NCBI GenBank assembly: GCA_037176905.1
Contig: JBBBWG010022111.1
Span: 1 to 64,000, forward strand
Source of the DNA: Azolla pinnata
Lineage: Eukaryota > Streptophyta > Polypodiopsida > Salviniales > Salviniaceae
Length of the DNA: 64,000 bases
Direction: 5' to 3'
Shown here one piece after another: positions 1 to 10,595 of the stretch. Position numbers and translations under genes: made by a program. Under the pieces are notes generated by a model that had not been told where the DNA came from, ran no database searches, and worked only from the letters and a program-made list of their open reading frames with translations. Positions within the stretch are counted from its first letter, which is position 1; every line of letters starts with the position of its first letter.

Positions 1-27
1 TACAGATACAGATACATAAGTGTACAG

Positions 28-3000
28 ATGGATGCTCCGGAGTCTTCTCCTTTGTTGGGTCCTTCTAACGGCAGGGCATATGGGCAGAAATCGGGTGCAT
101 TTGCTCTCCTGGGATTGCTGCCTTCTTTTTGGATGAGCTTAAGAGGAGATAAGCTGATCTCAAAAGCCATACACTCTTTGAAAATGGCTGTGGCACTCAC
201 GCTGGTCTTCTTGCTGGTCCTTCTAGATGCTCCCTACAGGATTTTCGGCAACCATGCCATCTGGGCCATCATGACGGTCATCGTTGTCTTCGAGTTTACC
301 ATCGGTACGTTTGCATTGGCAGATGTGTACATGTATACTGTATCATGTTTGTGGTATGTGGGTGTGAATATGCATATATGTGTACTTATCTTCAATTTTG
401 AAGGGAGGGGAGACTGTAAATGCATATGTGCTTATCTTCAATTTTGAAGGGAGGGGAGAGACTGTAGAAGAAATTGTCTCTTTGTATGGATCAAAGGAAC
501 ATGCATGCATAGTACTGAAATTTGGGGACAAAACTAGCAGGTGCTACTTTGAGCAAGGGTTGCAACAGAGGAGCTGGAACTTTGGTAGCAGGGCTCCTCG
601 CAATCGTAATTGCCCAGGTGGCTCACGTGAATGGGGGTATCCGTCATCCGATCATTGTTGGTGTGAGTACATTTATCATAGGTACGGAAGCTAATTGTAG
701 CCTTCCAAATTGCTCATTAATCCAATCATACACAGCCATACATACATCTACGTGCCATATTTCTCTTCATAGTCCAACTCAATCATGCATCATCGCAGCA
801 CCAGTACAATGCATTACATTAATGCATACATGACACTCATTCGATGATTTTGCATTCACCATTAGCTATTTGTTACATGTGTATACATCATGATGTAAGA
901 CCAATCAATACAATGCATATACGGGCCCAAGTCAATCATGCATCAGAAGCAACATCAATACAATGTACTGCATTAATGCGTAGATGGCACACTAATGATT
1001 TTCCACGCACCATAAGCTAAGTGCTACATTTTTTTTTAAATGTATAAATCGCATGCATCGTCCTGATGGTGGATGAACAAAATATGTTTTAGATACATTG
1101 TTCTGCGATATACCTCATGCATCAGAAATTATGTATGTAGGTATACATATAATGACGTATGCACATCATGACCAATATATTCACGTTCATATTGTTTACC
1201 TTGACGGTGAATGAACAATATACGTTTCAAATACATTACGTCGCAGTAGAAGCTTGATGGTGAATATTGAACAGCAAATGTTTGAGATACATATGTAAGA
1301 TAGTAGCACATGCAGTAGTACTATACATCAGATATTCAATAATGATAATATGCTGCCATGTATTGATGAATTGTATGTACTGAAGTATTTACTACTTTTG
1401 AATGTAATTCTCTTTTAAAGATAGATAAATTGATAGCATGTCAAGATGCTAATTCATTTACAGGTGGAATAGTCACATTCGCGAAACTTTCAGAAAGCAT
1501 GAAGACCTATGAGTTTGGTTTGAGGACTTTCCTCATCACCTTTAGCATCATTATTGTTGCTGAATATCGACAAGGGGACCCTGTGAGCGTTGCAATAAAT
1601 AGGTTCCTCGTTATACTCTTAGGAGCAGTGATTGGAATCGGCATCAATATATTTGTCCTCCCATCTTGGGCTGGTGAAGAATTGCATGACTTCATCTCGG
1701 ACAATTTCAAAACTTTAGCTGACTCTCTAGAATGTATGACATTCAAATATCAGTCTTTTTGGTTTCCTAGAAACTTTTATTTCTATTTCTATAAGTTTCA
1801 AAATAGCTCTAAGATAAAAGTTGATTCATATTATGAAACTTCTTAAATTTTGGTAAAGAACTGAAATAGGCCAAGAGCTTCGATTGACATCTCGTAAGTA
1901 TGTGTGTACACGTACATATTTAATGATGCAACAAAGGTATGCAGTGTGTGTGAAGGAGTATCTCCGCGGCACGATATTAGAACGAGTTCCTTCAAAGATT
2001 ATTATGGGATTAGCTGATGATGATCCTGTATACAAAGGCTACAGATTGGCCTTGGTCTCAGCAAGCAAGGAGGAATCTCTGGTCAGAACCTCTACAGATC
2101 TCTTTTTCTAAATTCCGATTCTTAATATATATGTGAATGCATATCCAACCTGTATGTATTTTTTTATGCATACGTAGTAAGTGTTTTTTGTTCACAGTTT
2201 GTCAACACACACAAACACACATATATGCAAGTACTACACAACGAACAAGCATAGTTAACTTCTTCTCCAAACTGGGATCATCATGCACACACACAAGATA
2301 TGCATATGTTTTCAAAGCATGGGAGTGTGATGGTTTCATTTTATTTTCTACTAGGCAGGCTTTGCTAGCTGGGAGCCTCCACACGGTAGATTCCGTTTGT
2401 TGAGATATCCATGGCACCAGTACATGAAAGTTGGGTCCATCCTACGACATTGTACATACTCGGTTGTTGCTCTCCATGGTTGCCTCCGGTCAGCCATACA
2501 AGTAAGCCTCATCCCCCAACTTTTCTAACTATCCTGGCCTAACTACTGCTTTCCTACATTGATCTCCAGGTCCTTAAGATGGCCGACATATTCAATGTAT
2601 GGAAAGGTATTCTAAGGATTCTACGTATTCTATATATCTAACTTTTCTCTGACATGCTTGACATATTCAATGTATGGAAAGGTATTCTAAGGATTCTACG
2701 TATTCCATGTATCTAACAAGTATCCTTTTTACATCGCTAAATACATCTAAGTACAATTCCGATGTGATCAAGTTTTTCTGAGGCGATGTGACGTCTTTCT
2801 CGAGCAAAAGTTGTTGGCATGGTTTCGTCGGACGTATTTTTGGGGTTTAAGGGTTTTAGGGGTTAGAATATTGCATGGCAGTTATTTTACAACTGTGGAC
2901 GAGATCCATGGCAAGCCAGGTTTCAAAAAAAACAATTATCCTCGGCAAGGCGCCGATGCCAGCTCGCAGAATCTTCAGTGCCGAGCTCTCAAGAGTCTGT

Positions 3001-3140
3001 TGGTGATGTTTGCGACGCTGTTGGTGGAGGTGGCCGTGAGGCTGGACTACCTTCTCGAGGCTGTTGTGGAGCTCGGCGAGCTTGCTCATTTCAAAGACCC
3101 ACAGCATCATGGGCATCCTAATGCTGTCATAGTCCATTAG
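28..3140 (+). CDS. ALMT-like aluminium-activated malate transporter / anion channel (C-terminal part incomplete)
   Basis: Exons that join in frame: 28-304, 541-681, 1464-1733, 1945-2081, 2355-2501 (324 residues, all borders GT..AG). The product starts MDAPESSPLLG and holds the ALMT membrane core: IHSLKMAVALTLVFLLVLL, then GNHAIWAIMTVIVVFEFTIG running into GATLSKGCNRG, then several hydrophobic helices and WAGEELHDFI, and the family's WEP motif (ASWEPPHGRFRL). ALMTs are plasma-membrane or tonoplast channels for malate and other anions. A further in-frame piece before the stop at 3138-3140 (about 2960-3140; ALKSLLVMFATLLVEVAV, then VVELGELAHFKDP) matches the ALMT C-terminal tail. The stretch of roughly 60-100 residues that should lie between could not be found in 2502-2950, which instead holds a tandem duplication and many stops. 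Either small diverged exons were missed or the gene is decaying. Upstream exons outside the window are unlikely because ATG 28 gives a normal N-terminus. Confidence 0.72.
371..467. repeat. Two-copy tandem repeat in ALMT intron 1
   Basis: A unit of about 50 bp (371-420) is repeated as 421-467 with a few changes; both copies carry CTTCAATTTTGAAGGGAGGG. It lies wholly in the first ALMT intron. The third intron region (about 750-1310) also holds diffuse, strongly diverged repeats (TCAATACAATGCAT and GAACAAAATATGTTTTAGA-like elements). Confidence 0.85.
2585..2717. repeat. 75-bp tandem duplication downstream of ALMT exon 5
   Basis: The block beginning GACATATTCAATGTATGGAA at 2585 recurs at 2660, about 75 bp later, nearly unchanged through GGATTCTACGTATTC. 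It lies where the missing ALMT C-terminal coding sequence should be. The high identity suggests a recent duplication. Confidence 0.85.
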
Positions 3141-3985
3141 AAAAACTTATACACATAGCTTATCTTCTTTCTTTTGAGCATGTAGGTGAGGAGTTCTGTA
3201 ACTTGATTCCCCATCATTTTGACAGGGTTTTCTTATGAAAGTGGTGGAAAGAGCCCCCCCAAAGGTTTGATGATGCCAAATAAGTCTTGTGTTTTTCTTT
3301 CTTCTTCCCTGCTCATCGAAAAATGTTTTGTATTTGGGGATAAAAGATGCAGGGCAAGCTTGATTTGTGTACTGAGGAAATTATACAAGGAGTGTTCTCA
3401 TTTGAAAAATGCATATCAAGTGTCTAAAGGCAGGTACCTTTCTAGCAAAAGCTAGTGGCACTCATCTTGCTAAAATGCAAACAAAATATGCAACAAGGCA
3501 TCTGTGTTTTGTAGGCACAAATTTGTCAGAAAAATGCTATGACCGCCCCCAAGTAGAAATCATTGCCACCTGCTAGTTTAAGCATGGCTAAAAGAGCAGC
3601 TAAAAAACAAGTATGTGGCAGATTGTTAGTCTGCCCAAAAAAATATGATAAAATCTGTTGTCAAATCAAGGGCTTCGGTAACACATAATAGAACACGTGC
3701 CGGATATTTGAGATAGAATCAAAATAGGATGAGATAATGGGGCAGCTCGACGCAGTTTTAGCCAACCACTTGGACATCATTTGCATCAACAAAAGTGTAT
3801 CAAGGGCACTACTTGCCTTCTCTAATAAAACATGCATCTCGAATTCAACGCATATCCAAGTGAAGAAATCCGAATTCCAAAACTACCAGTAGTAGATGCG
3901 CAGAGCGCAGAAACCAAGAATTCGTTCAATGATGTACTTACATATTGCACAACAACGGAAGCTCAACATATACCCAAACGACGAA
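3141..3985. other. Intergenic, nothing recognised
   Basis: This lies between the ALMT stop and the PPR stop. I see only short open frames without ATG or family resemblance and AT-rich sequence. It should hold both 3' untranslated regions because the two genes converge. Confidence 0.6.
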
Positions 3986-6208
3986 TCACTTGCTAACCTC
4001 GGCAAAGATGTTGGCCATGCTGACATATGTTGCAGCATCGGTTTTATCCAATTGCATTGCATGTTCGAACGCATGATGCCCATATTCTACATTGTGCCAC
4101 TTCTGACAAGCTCCCAACATCGTGTGCCATACAAACATTCCAGGATGATATGGCATCTTCTCAACGAGCTGCATCGCCTTCCCTATATGCCCAGCACGGC
4201 CTAAAAGATCGATCATGGAAGCATAATGCTCAACACTTGGGAAGAAACCATAGCCACTAGTACTACTCATGACTTCAAAGCACATTTGGCCTTCTTCTAC
4301 CAAGCCGCTATGGCTACACGCGGTGAGGAGACTCAAGAGTGTGATGAAATTCGGTTCCATGCCTTCATCAAGCATTCGACGGAAGATACAAAAGACGCCT
4401 TCGCTCTCTCCGATCTGAGCATAACCCGCGAGCAATGCCGTCCAAGAGACGACACTTTGGAGTTTGAGCTTGTCGAAACAGTTTTGTGCTTCGGCAAGAG
4501 AGCCGCACTTAGCATACATATCTATCAAGGTATTTCCAACAAGGAGGCCCTCCTCCAACCCTTTCGCAGTGATTCTAGCATGTATTTCTTGCCCTTTGCT
4601 AGCGGCTCCGATGTTTCCACATGCCTTCAAGCTCGCCATGAAAGTAGTATCGCCAGGAGAGACTCCTTTGTATTGCATCTGCTCAAAATAAAGAAATGCC
4701 TCCTCAGCATGCTCATATTCCACATATCCGGAGATAAGAGCGGTCCAAGATACCACATTTCGTACCTCGAGGTTGTCAAACACATCCTGAGCTTCTACAA
4801 GTGAGCCGCACTTTGCATACATATCGACCAGCGTGTTTCCAATGATGGTCTCCGTTTCCAGGCCTCTCTTCATGATCTCGGCATGTTTTGATTGTCCCTC
4901 AGCAATCATTCTGGTGCTATTACAGGATTTCAAACCTAAGACAAATGTGACAATATCCGGAGTGTAGCCCTCGGTTTGTAGCTTGTTGAAGCAGTCTTCA
5001 GCGTCATCTATGCATCCGTGCTCTATGTATCCTGAGATCAAAGCATTCCATAAGACCACATCTTTCTCCGGAAGCTTTTCAAAAACCTCATTTGCTTCAA
5101 CAAGAGATCCGCACTTTGCATACATATCAAGTAAAGTACTAGCAACAAAGACATCCTCTCGAAGCAACTTCTCTTTTGAAATCCTCGCATGCAACTCTTG
5201 TCCCCGGACCAAGGCTCCTGTGTTACCACAAGATTTAAGGCCAAAAACATATGTGATTGCGTCGGGAGAGATACCCTCCTGTTGCATTTGTTCAAGAAAA
5301 TGTAGGGCATTACTAGTATTCTCTACTTCAGCATACCCTGCAATCAGTGATGTCCATCCGATCACATCTTGGACCACGAGTTGTGAAAAAACTTGTTGCG
5401 TTTCAGTAAGCAACCCAAACTTTGCATACATATCAACCAAAGTGTTTCCAATAAGAATCTCTCTTTCAATGCCTTGCTTTACTGCCCCAGCATGCATTTC
5501 CTTTCCTTTGATGACATCTCCAGTGCTACAACAAGCCCTTAATACACAAAGGAAAGTCACTTCATCTGGACAGATATCCTCAGATAGCATGTGATCGAAG
5601 CAACAGAGCACCTCTTCGCCGCATTGATGCTCGATATATCCCGAGAGCAAAGCATTATATGAGACAACGTCTCTAAAACTTGATGGCTGCTTGTTGAACA
5701 CTTCTCGTGCTTTGTCGAGACAGCCAAATCTCATAAACATGGTAACCAAGGCACTATTAACATATACATTTGTCACCAAGGAATTACATTGGCAAACATC
5801 AGTATAAACTTCATACCCTCTTTCCACATCTTTCGACTTTGTACAAGCCTTGATCAATGCCAAATACAGCTGTGCATTGCCGTGGATACCATCATCTCTC
5901 GGCATTTTCTTATACAGGAGAAAAGCGTTTTGTGGGTTGGCGAAATGCTTTGCGTAGCCAATAACGAGAGAGCTCCATGTGAGCTGGTTCTTATGTACAA
6001 GCAAATCGAAAGCTGCTTGAGCATAAGAAATGGATCCGCAACTGGCCAGCATTGGGACCAAATAGTTGCCTACTAATCCATGGCTTTGCAAACCAAATTT
6101 GCAAATATGGATGTTCATGAGCATAGCTTGAGCCAAAGAATCTCTTCTTTCTTGCTTGCGCAAGAGCAATGTAAGCTTCTGAGAAGAAGCTAGGGGAGGC
6201 ATGAGCAT
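3986..6208 (-). CDS. PLS-class pentatricopeptide repeat (PPR) protein, intronless
   Basis: Single exon, 740 residues. ATG at 6208 is the first in frame after an upstream stop at 6241-6239; a second ATG follows two codons later. The protein is almost entirely tandem PPR motifs of alternating P, L and S lengths, with the repeated signature VGNTLVDMYAKCGSL and nearby VVSWTALISGY. PLS-class PPR proteins are usually sent to plastids or mitochondria, where they bind single-stranded RNA base by base, mostly to direct C-to-U editing or processing. The C-terminus resembles an E1 motif (LLGRAGHIGKAMQLVEKMP, then LGACQKWHNVEYGHHAFEHA) but stops just after YVSMANIFAEVSK, so there is no E2, E+ or DYW deaminase domain. 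Such a protein would need a partner to edit. The N-terminus is short and leucine- and basic-rich; targeting cannot be judged by eye. High similarity among successive repeats suggests recent internal amplification. Confidence 0.93.
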   Translation of the reverse strand: MLMPPLASSQKLTLLLRKQERRDSLAQAMLMNIHICKFGLQSHGLVGNYLVPMLASCGSISYAQAAFDLLVHKNQLTWSSLVIGYAKHFANPQNAFLLYKKMPRDDGIHGNAQLYLALIKACTKSKDVERGYEVYTDVCQCNSLVTNVYVNSALVTMFMRFGCLDKAREVFNKQPSSFRDVVSYNALLSGYIEHQCGEEVLCCFDHMLSEDICPDEVTFLCVLRACCSTGDVIKGKEMHAGAVKQGIEREILIGNTLVDMYAKFGLLTETQQVFSQLVVQDVIGWTSLIAGYAEVENTSNALHFLEQMQQEGISPDAITYVFGLKSCGNTGALVRGQELHARISKEKLLREDVFVASTLLDMYAKCGSLVEANEVFEKLPEKDVVLWNALISGYIEHGCIDDAEDCFNKLQTEGYTPDIVTFVLGLKSCNSTRMIAEGQSKHAEIMKRGLETETIIGNTLVDMYAKCGSLVEAQDVFDNLEVRNVVSWTALISGYVEYEHAEEAFLYFEQMQYKGVSPGDTTFMASLKACGNIGAASKGQEIHARITAKGLEEGLLVGNTLIDMYAKCGSLAEAQNCFDKLKLQSVVSWTALLAGYAQIGESEGVFCIFRRMLDEGMEPNFITLLSLLTACSHSGLVEEGQMCFEVMSSTSGYGFFPSVEHYASMIDLLGRAGHIGKAMQLVEKMPYHPGMFVWHTMLGACQKWHNVEYGHHAFEHAMQLDKTDAATYVSMANIFAEVSK

Positions 6209-7400
6209 GAGAGAAGGGTGCCTCGAGCAGGCACGGTATCATCTTTCTCAAGGATTTCATGACCAAGCAGGGCGTACTTTGTTTACTCACTCTGTTTTCT
6301 TCGCTATATACCTTGAACAAGAGATAACATATACAATACCTAGAGGAAACTTGAAGGAGGTCACATTGTTGTACACTATCTTATGCTGTACTAACGATTA
6401 CTTAAACAAAATGATGGACAATTTCAGGCAGCATGTAACTTAGAATTGAATTGAAATTGCAATATCAATTTCTGGCACATGGTATAGGATGTTTGGAAAT
6501 AAATTTGCACACAAGAAGAGAGTTTCCCAATACGGTTAAGCTATCCGCATTCCTTTTTTCAAATACATTTTGAAGTGATTGACTATTACACAAGGCCATC
6601 AAGATTGACAGTCAAAAGATCACAGCAATATTATGTGTGGGAAAACAAGCGGCTGACTATCGGAAACTCCAATAGCAAATTCAAAATGCGAGAAACTTTG
6701 TTTTATTACAAATCATGTATCATAAATACAAAGTTTCTCAATTACTCCATTAAATATCATCAAAAGAGCTTGTTGCTGCATAGTTCCATCACCAAGTGTA
6801 TGATACAATTCGACAATATTTCATATCATGCTGAATACATTAAAATTGATATGAACTGCATCCATTCAGTAAAGTCAGGTTAAAATTTGTGTAGAACTAT
6901 GTACAGTGAAAATGAATATGACCCACAAGAGTACTTTAACAAACATCCAAACAGACAGCGGTAAGAATATCAGATTTTCACAACAAGATTTGAAGCATGA
7001 AATGAGATTCGTTTCATTAAAAAATGCCCAACAAGTATCCAAACATAATTAGAATTTCACAAGAATTTTGAGTCAATAAATAAGGTTCTAATAGTTCAGA
7101 GTGAAAGATTAAGACTCCAACTGAGAAAAGATTATCAACAAGAGCAACCAATTTGCATTGTCATTCTCAACACACTTTGATTTTCACAAAGCCATTTATA
7201 GCAAGGATCAAAACCTTTTCTTTGATGTTGCTTATCAATAGAGGTAAGCCACTACTCAGTATTTGCTTTGTTATAGTCAAATTCTTGAAACAATGACAAA
7301 AGCACATCCATTATTAAACTATATGTATATGGACAAATCTTTCTTCCAATGCATCAATTGAAGATGATAACTCGATCCTGGCAATCTTCAACCTTGCCAT
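6209..7400. other. Intergenic, nothing recognised
   Basis: AT-rich stretch upstream of the PPR start and downstream of the small unknown gene. It should contain the PPR promoter and the 3' untranslated region of the 99-residue gene. No coding frame with an ATG and family resemblance was found on either strand. Confidence 0.55.
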
Positions 7401-9367
7401 CTACTCCTGGTTCTTTCCTAATCTTTCTGCTCTTCGCTCCCGAGTCACGTCATATATTTGGTAAATACAACCTAAAGAAAAAGAGTACCAACTAAAGAAA
7501 TTCAGCAACTCGAAATTATGATATTCTTGGCCTTCCTTATTGCAGAGATATCTTACCAGCACTAACAAGAATGACCAGAACATCGCCGAGCCTCTTTACA
7601 CGGCGTGCTGTCTCTTTGCTTGATTTGAAGTGCTTAAGGGCTGAATCCTCCTCTAGAAGCTAAGGAGAACACAAAAACAATAAGAAATCATACACGTTTT
7701 CTTGATAAGCAGCCTATAACCAAAAGCTCCCTTTATATGAAACCATCTATTATTAACCTTGGCTTCCTCTGCTTCATCATCAAAACAATTAACACATGTT
7801 TTCCTCTGATGTTTCCATACAATTAATAAGTATGCTCAAATGTTATAATAGAGAAAAACACTACTTAGTAATTCTTTTTCATCTAAAAACAATGTTTTTT
7901 GGGAAGTACACAACCAAAGATGAGCTGGTATGTGCAATAACAAGATATCCGAAACTTCCCAAAAACTAGTGACATTATCCACCATAGTCAACCAAACAAG
8001 TTTCTATACATGATGTAGCATCCGACGTTTTAACTCTCAAAAGTTTAGGTACATGGTTAAAACTTAAAACTAACAAAATATCTGAAAATTTCCAAAAATA
8101 ACCACATTTCCATAACCGAGCAAACATTTATCTGGTGATGTGTTGTCTGATGTTTCAACTTCGAAAAGTTAAGATACAAACCGCTTTCTCTCGCTCCCCA
8201 GGGGCTATGGAGATGTTTCTAATCTGGTGTATGCGTGAAGAGGGTCCAGCTGGTGTAAACAAACTACGTAGTGATCGCAATCCTTGTGCCATATCTCTTG
8301 GTCCACTTTGACAAAGACTAGATGCTCTCTGGAAAAAAATATGACAACCACTACACTTAAATGTGAGCAGAAAAGGTTATACATCGAGTCTATTTGTACA
8401 CCGAACCAGCTCATTATACGCCTTTACGTTTGTGAAGTACAAAGAAATAACATGCTATTAACATGAATTAAATAGGAAGCCCCATTTTAATACATGAATC
8501 TCTGGCTTACATTCTATTATCTCAAGCTGTATAGATGTACTGGTCTCCCAAATACGAAGACAAACCCCTTCTAAACGTCCTCTAGCAATGAAGCATTCAA
8601 AACTGCAGAAGCCCTCACGTATAAAATTCTTTATTTAGAGATTCAAAACCGCAGAAGCCCGCAGTTAACAAAAATGCACTAAATTCATACATGCACAGGG
8701 TTTCCATTTGCACTGCATTCAATTTGCAGCACCTTCAGAACTCTCATGTCCTCGAATCGCGAGAACACGGTTAAATTCTGAAATTTTGCTTCAAACAGAA
8801 TTGAACCCAAATTAACAGAACCACAAATTGATAGCTTCTCAAATCAGCTAATCGTCTAGATCCTCGATGCGCTTGGAATAGAATAAACGCTAAACCGCCA
8901 AGGTAAGGAGAACAAGAAACCAGGAATAGTTTGGAAAAATAGACATCCTAGCAACACAGAGAGAAAGAAAATGCGCGAACAGGATATTAGGACGGATTTC
9001 CGAGCATAATCGTTGATAAACAGAAACCCTAATTCCAGAGAGAGACAGAGGGAGAGAGAGGAATTGAGGGGGCAAACCTGTTGTGGAACGACGAGGTCAG
9101 CAGAAAGATAACCCTTGTAGAACAAAAACAGAGAAACCCTGGAGAAGCAAAAAGGATCAGGGTAGTAGCAGTGCACAAGATGGATCTACAGAGAGAGTTC
9201 AGGATCTGTAGATCTTTCTTTCTACAAGATCAATGCCTTGGGGAGCTCCTCAGCATTCTGCTTCGATTCCCTCTCATCCAAATACATCAAGAACGGATCC
9301 ACCAAAGCGACAAAAGAAGATCCGGAGTCAAGAAGGAATCCTCTCTAGACATTGGAGAAGCTTCCAT
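7401..9367 (-). CDS. Small four-exon protein of unknown function (99 residues)
   Basis: I do not recognise this family. Exons on the minus strand are 9367-9303, 9138-9078, 7659-7557 and 7471-7401. They total exactly 300 nt, have canonical GT..AG borders and run from ATG to TAG in one frame. The product starts MEASPMSREDSFLTPDLLL, then has a hydrophobic or aromatic stretch (SLWVSLFLFYKGYLSADLVV), a charged helix (EEDSALKHFKSSKETARRVK), a second hydrophobic segment (LGDVLVILVSAGCIYQIY) and a basic C-terminus ending RAERLGKNQE. Two possible membrane helices flanking a charged segment suggest a small membrane protein, perhaps of mitochondria or ER; that is inference. The 1.4-kb second intron could hide another exon. 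The first exon is the least certain part; the last three are well supported by phase and coding character. Confidence 0.6.
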
Positions 9368-10595
9368 TGATCAAGAGGAATCTAAACATTTGTTGTGCAG
9401 CCAATTGCAGCAAGTATCTGAGTAGAGCATCACATCGGAACAGCAAGAATTGCATCGGATCGGATCCTTTGTCGTAGTAGAATTGGAAGGGAGGTGTATT
9501 GCTTATCGAATCGCATTGATCCTTCTACCGTGTAGTCGATAGTCGATAGGAAGAGACTATTGATTTTAACGACGAATGGTGTAGTGCCGCGAGAGTGTAC
9601 AAATCGTGAAAGCAAAGTAAACGAGCGTGTTAAGGAGTAATTTAGATGCTTGGTAATCTATCTATCAATTGAGGCCTTAGCTGATAATCGATCTTTTAGC
9701 TCATCGCGTCCAAAATGACATTATTTTTAGCATCGAGCCGATGATCTCCTCATTCCATGTTCCTTGCAAATTGGGTAAGATGCTCAAAGATGGCAAGCAT
9801 CTCCAAAAAACACAACTTCGAGCTTAAAATTCGGCTCAAATCTGCATGTACACAGCGATGTAGACCAAAATTTCCAAACTCGCGCTTAAAATGCGTACAA
9901 CTTTTGACTCTTGGAGAAAAAGATGAGGTCGTTCGACATGGAGAAGCATGTTCGAGATCGGCCATAAATATCTAGAAGATAGATGCAAGTATATATGCAT
10001 ATGGAAGATGCTCTCCAAAAACCCTTCATTAGGAGCAGAAAAAACTCGATAATAAACTTAATGAACCGATCTCGCAAACTAGTTTAATGAACTGAATGAA
10101 CCATCATCCCATGAAGAAAGAATTAGAGTAGTTAGTACACATTGCAGGATCTCCAGCTCTTTCCCAAATCACAGGTAGGTTTAGAGCACCAGCTTTCTAT
10201 TCGGAGCCAAACATTATGCTTTCAAAGTGAAATCCTGATGCCATATGAAACTTTACCTGAAGAGCTTCTTCAGTACAGCAATATCTGAAAGCTCATCAGT
10301 AAAAGCTGAAGGGCATCCATCACCTGACAAATTAGAAAACTCCAATGTCGCCAACATTAAAGCATTACTACTAATTGATGGATTACAAAAGAATGTTATA
10401 TCACTGGAAATCCACACCTTTGGATTGCTCATTATTAAACGATGGCCACAAAATAGAAGCGTGAGTACTAAGACTAGACTGATGCTTGGATACTCTCTCA
10501 CATAGCCTGCACAAATTGTGAGAGCTAAAATTTCCCTGGCTGCCGACCAAACAAAAAATTTCCAGCAACCTAATGTACACAAATGGATCAATTGA
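9368..10595. other. Intergenic, nothing recognised
   Basis: This lies between the start of the small unknown gene and the VPS35 stop; both genes run on the minus strand. It should hold the promoter of the small gene and the VPS35 3' untranslated region. No coding frame of note was seen. Confidence 0.55.

Noticed and set aside
2583-2607. Exon starting at GTCCTTAAGATGGCCGACAT as ALMT exon 6
   Set aside because: It lies in the tandem duplication, encodes nothing like ALMT and runs quickly into stops in every continuation.
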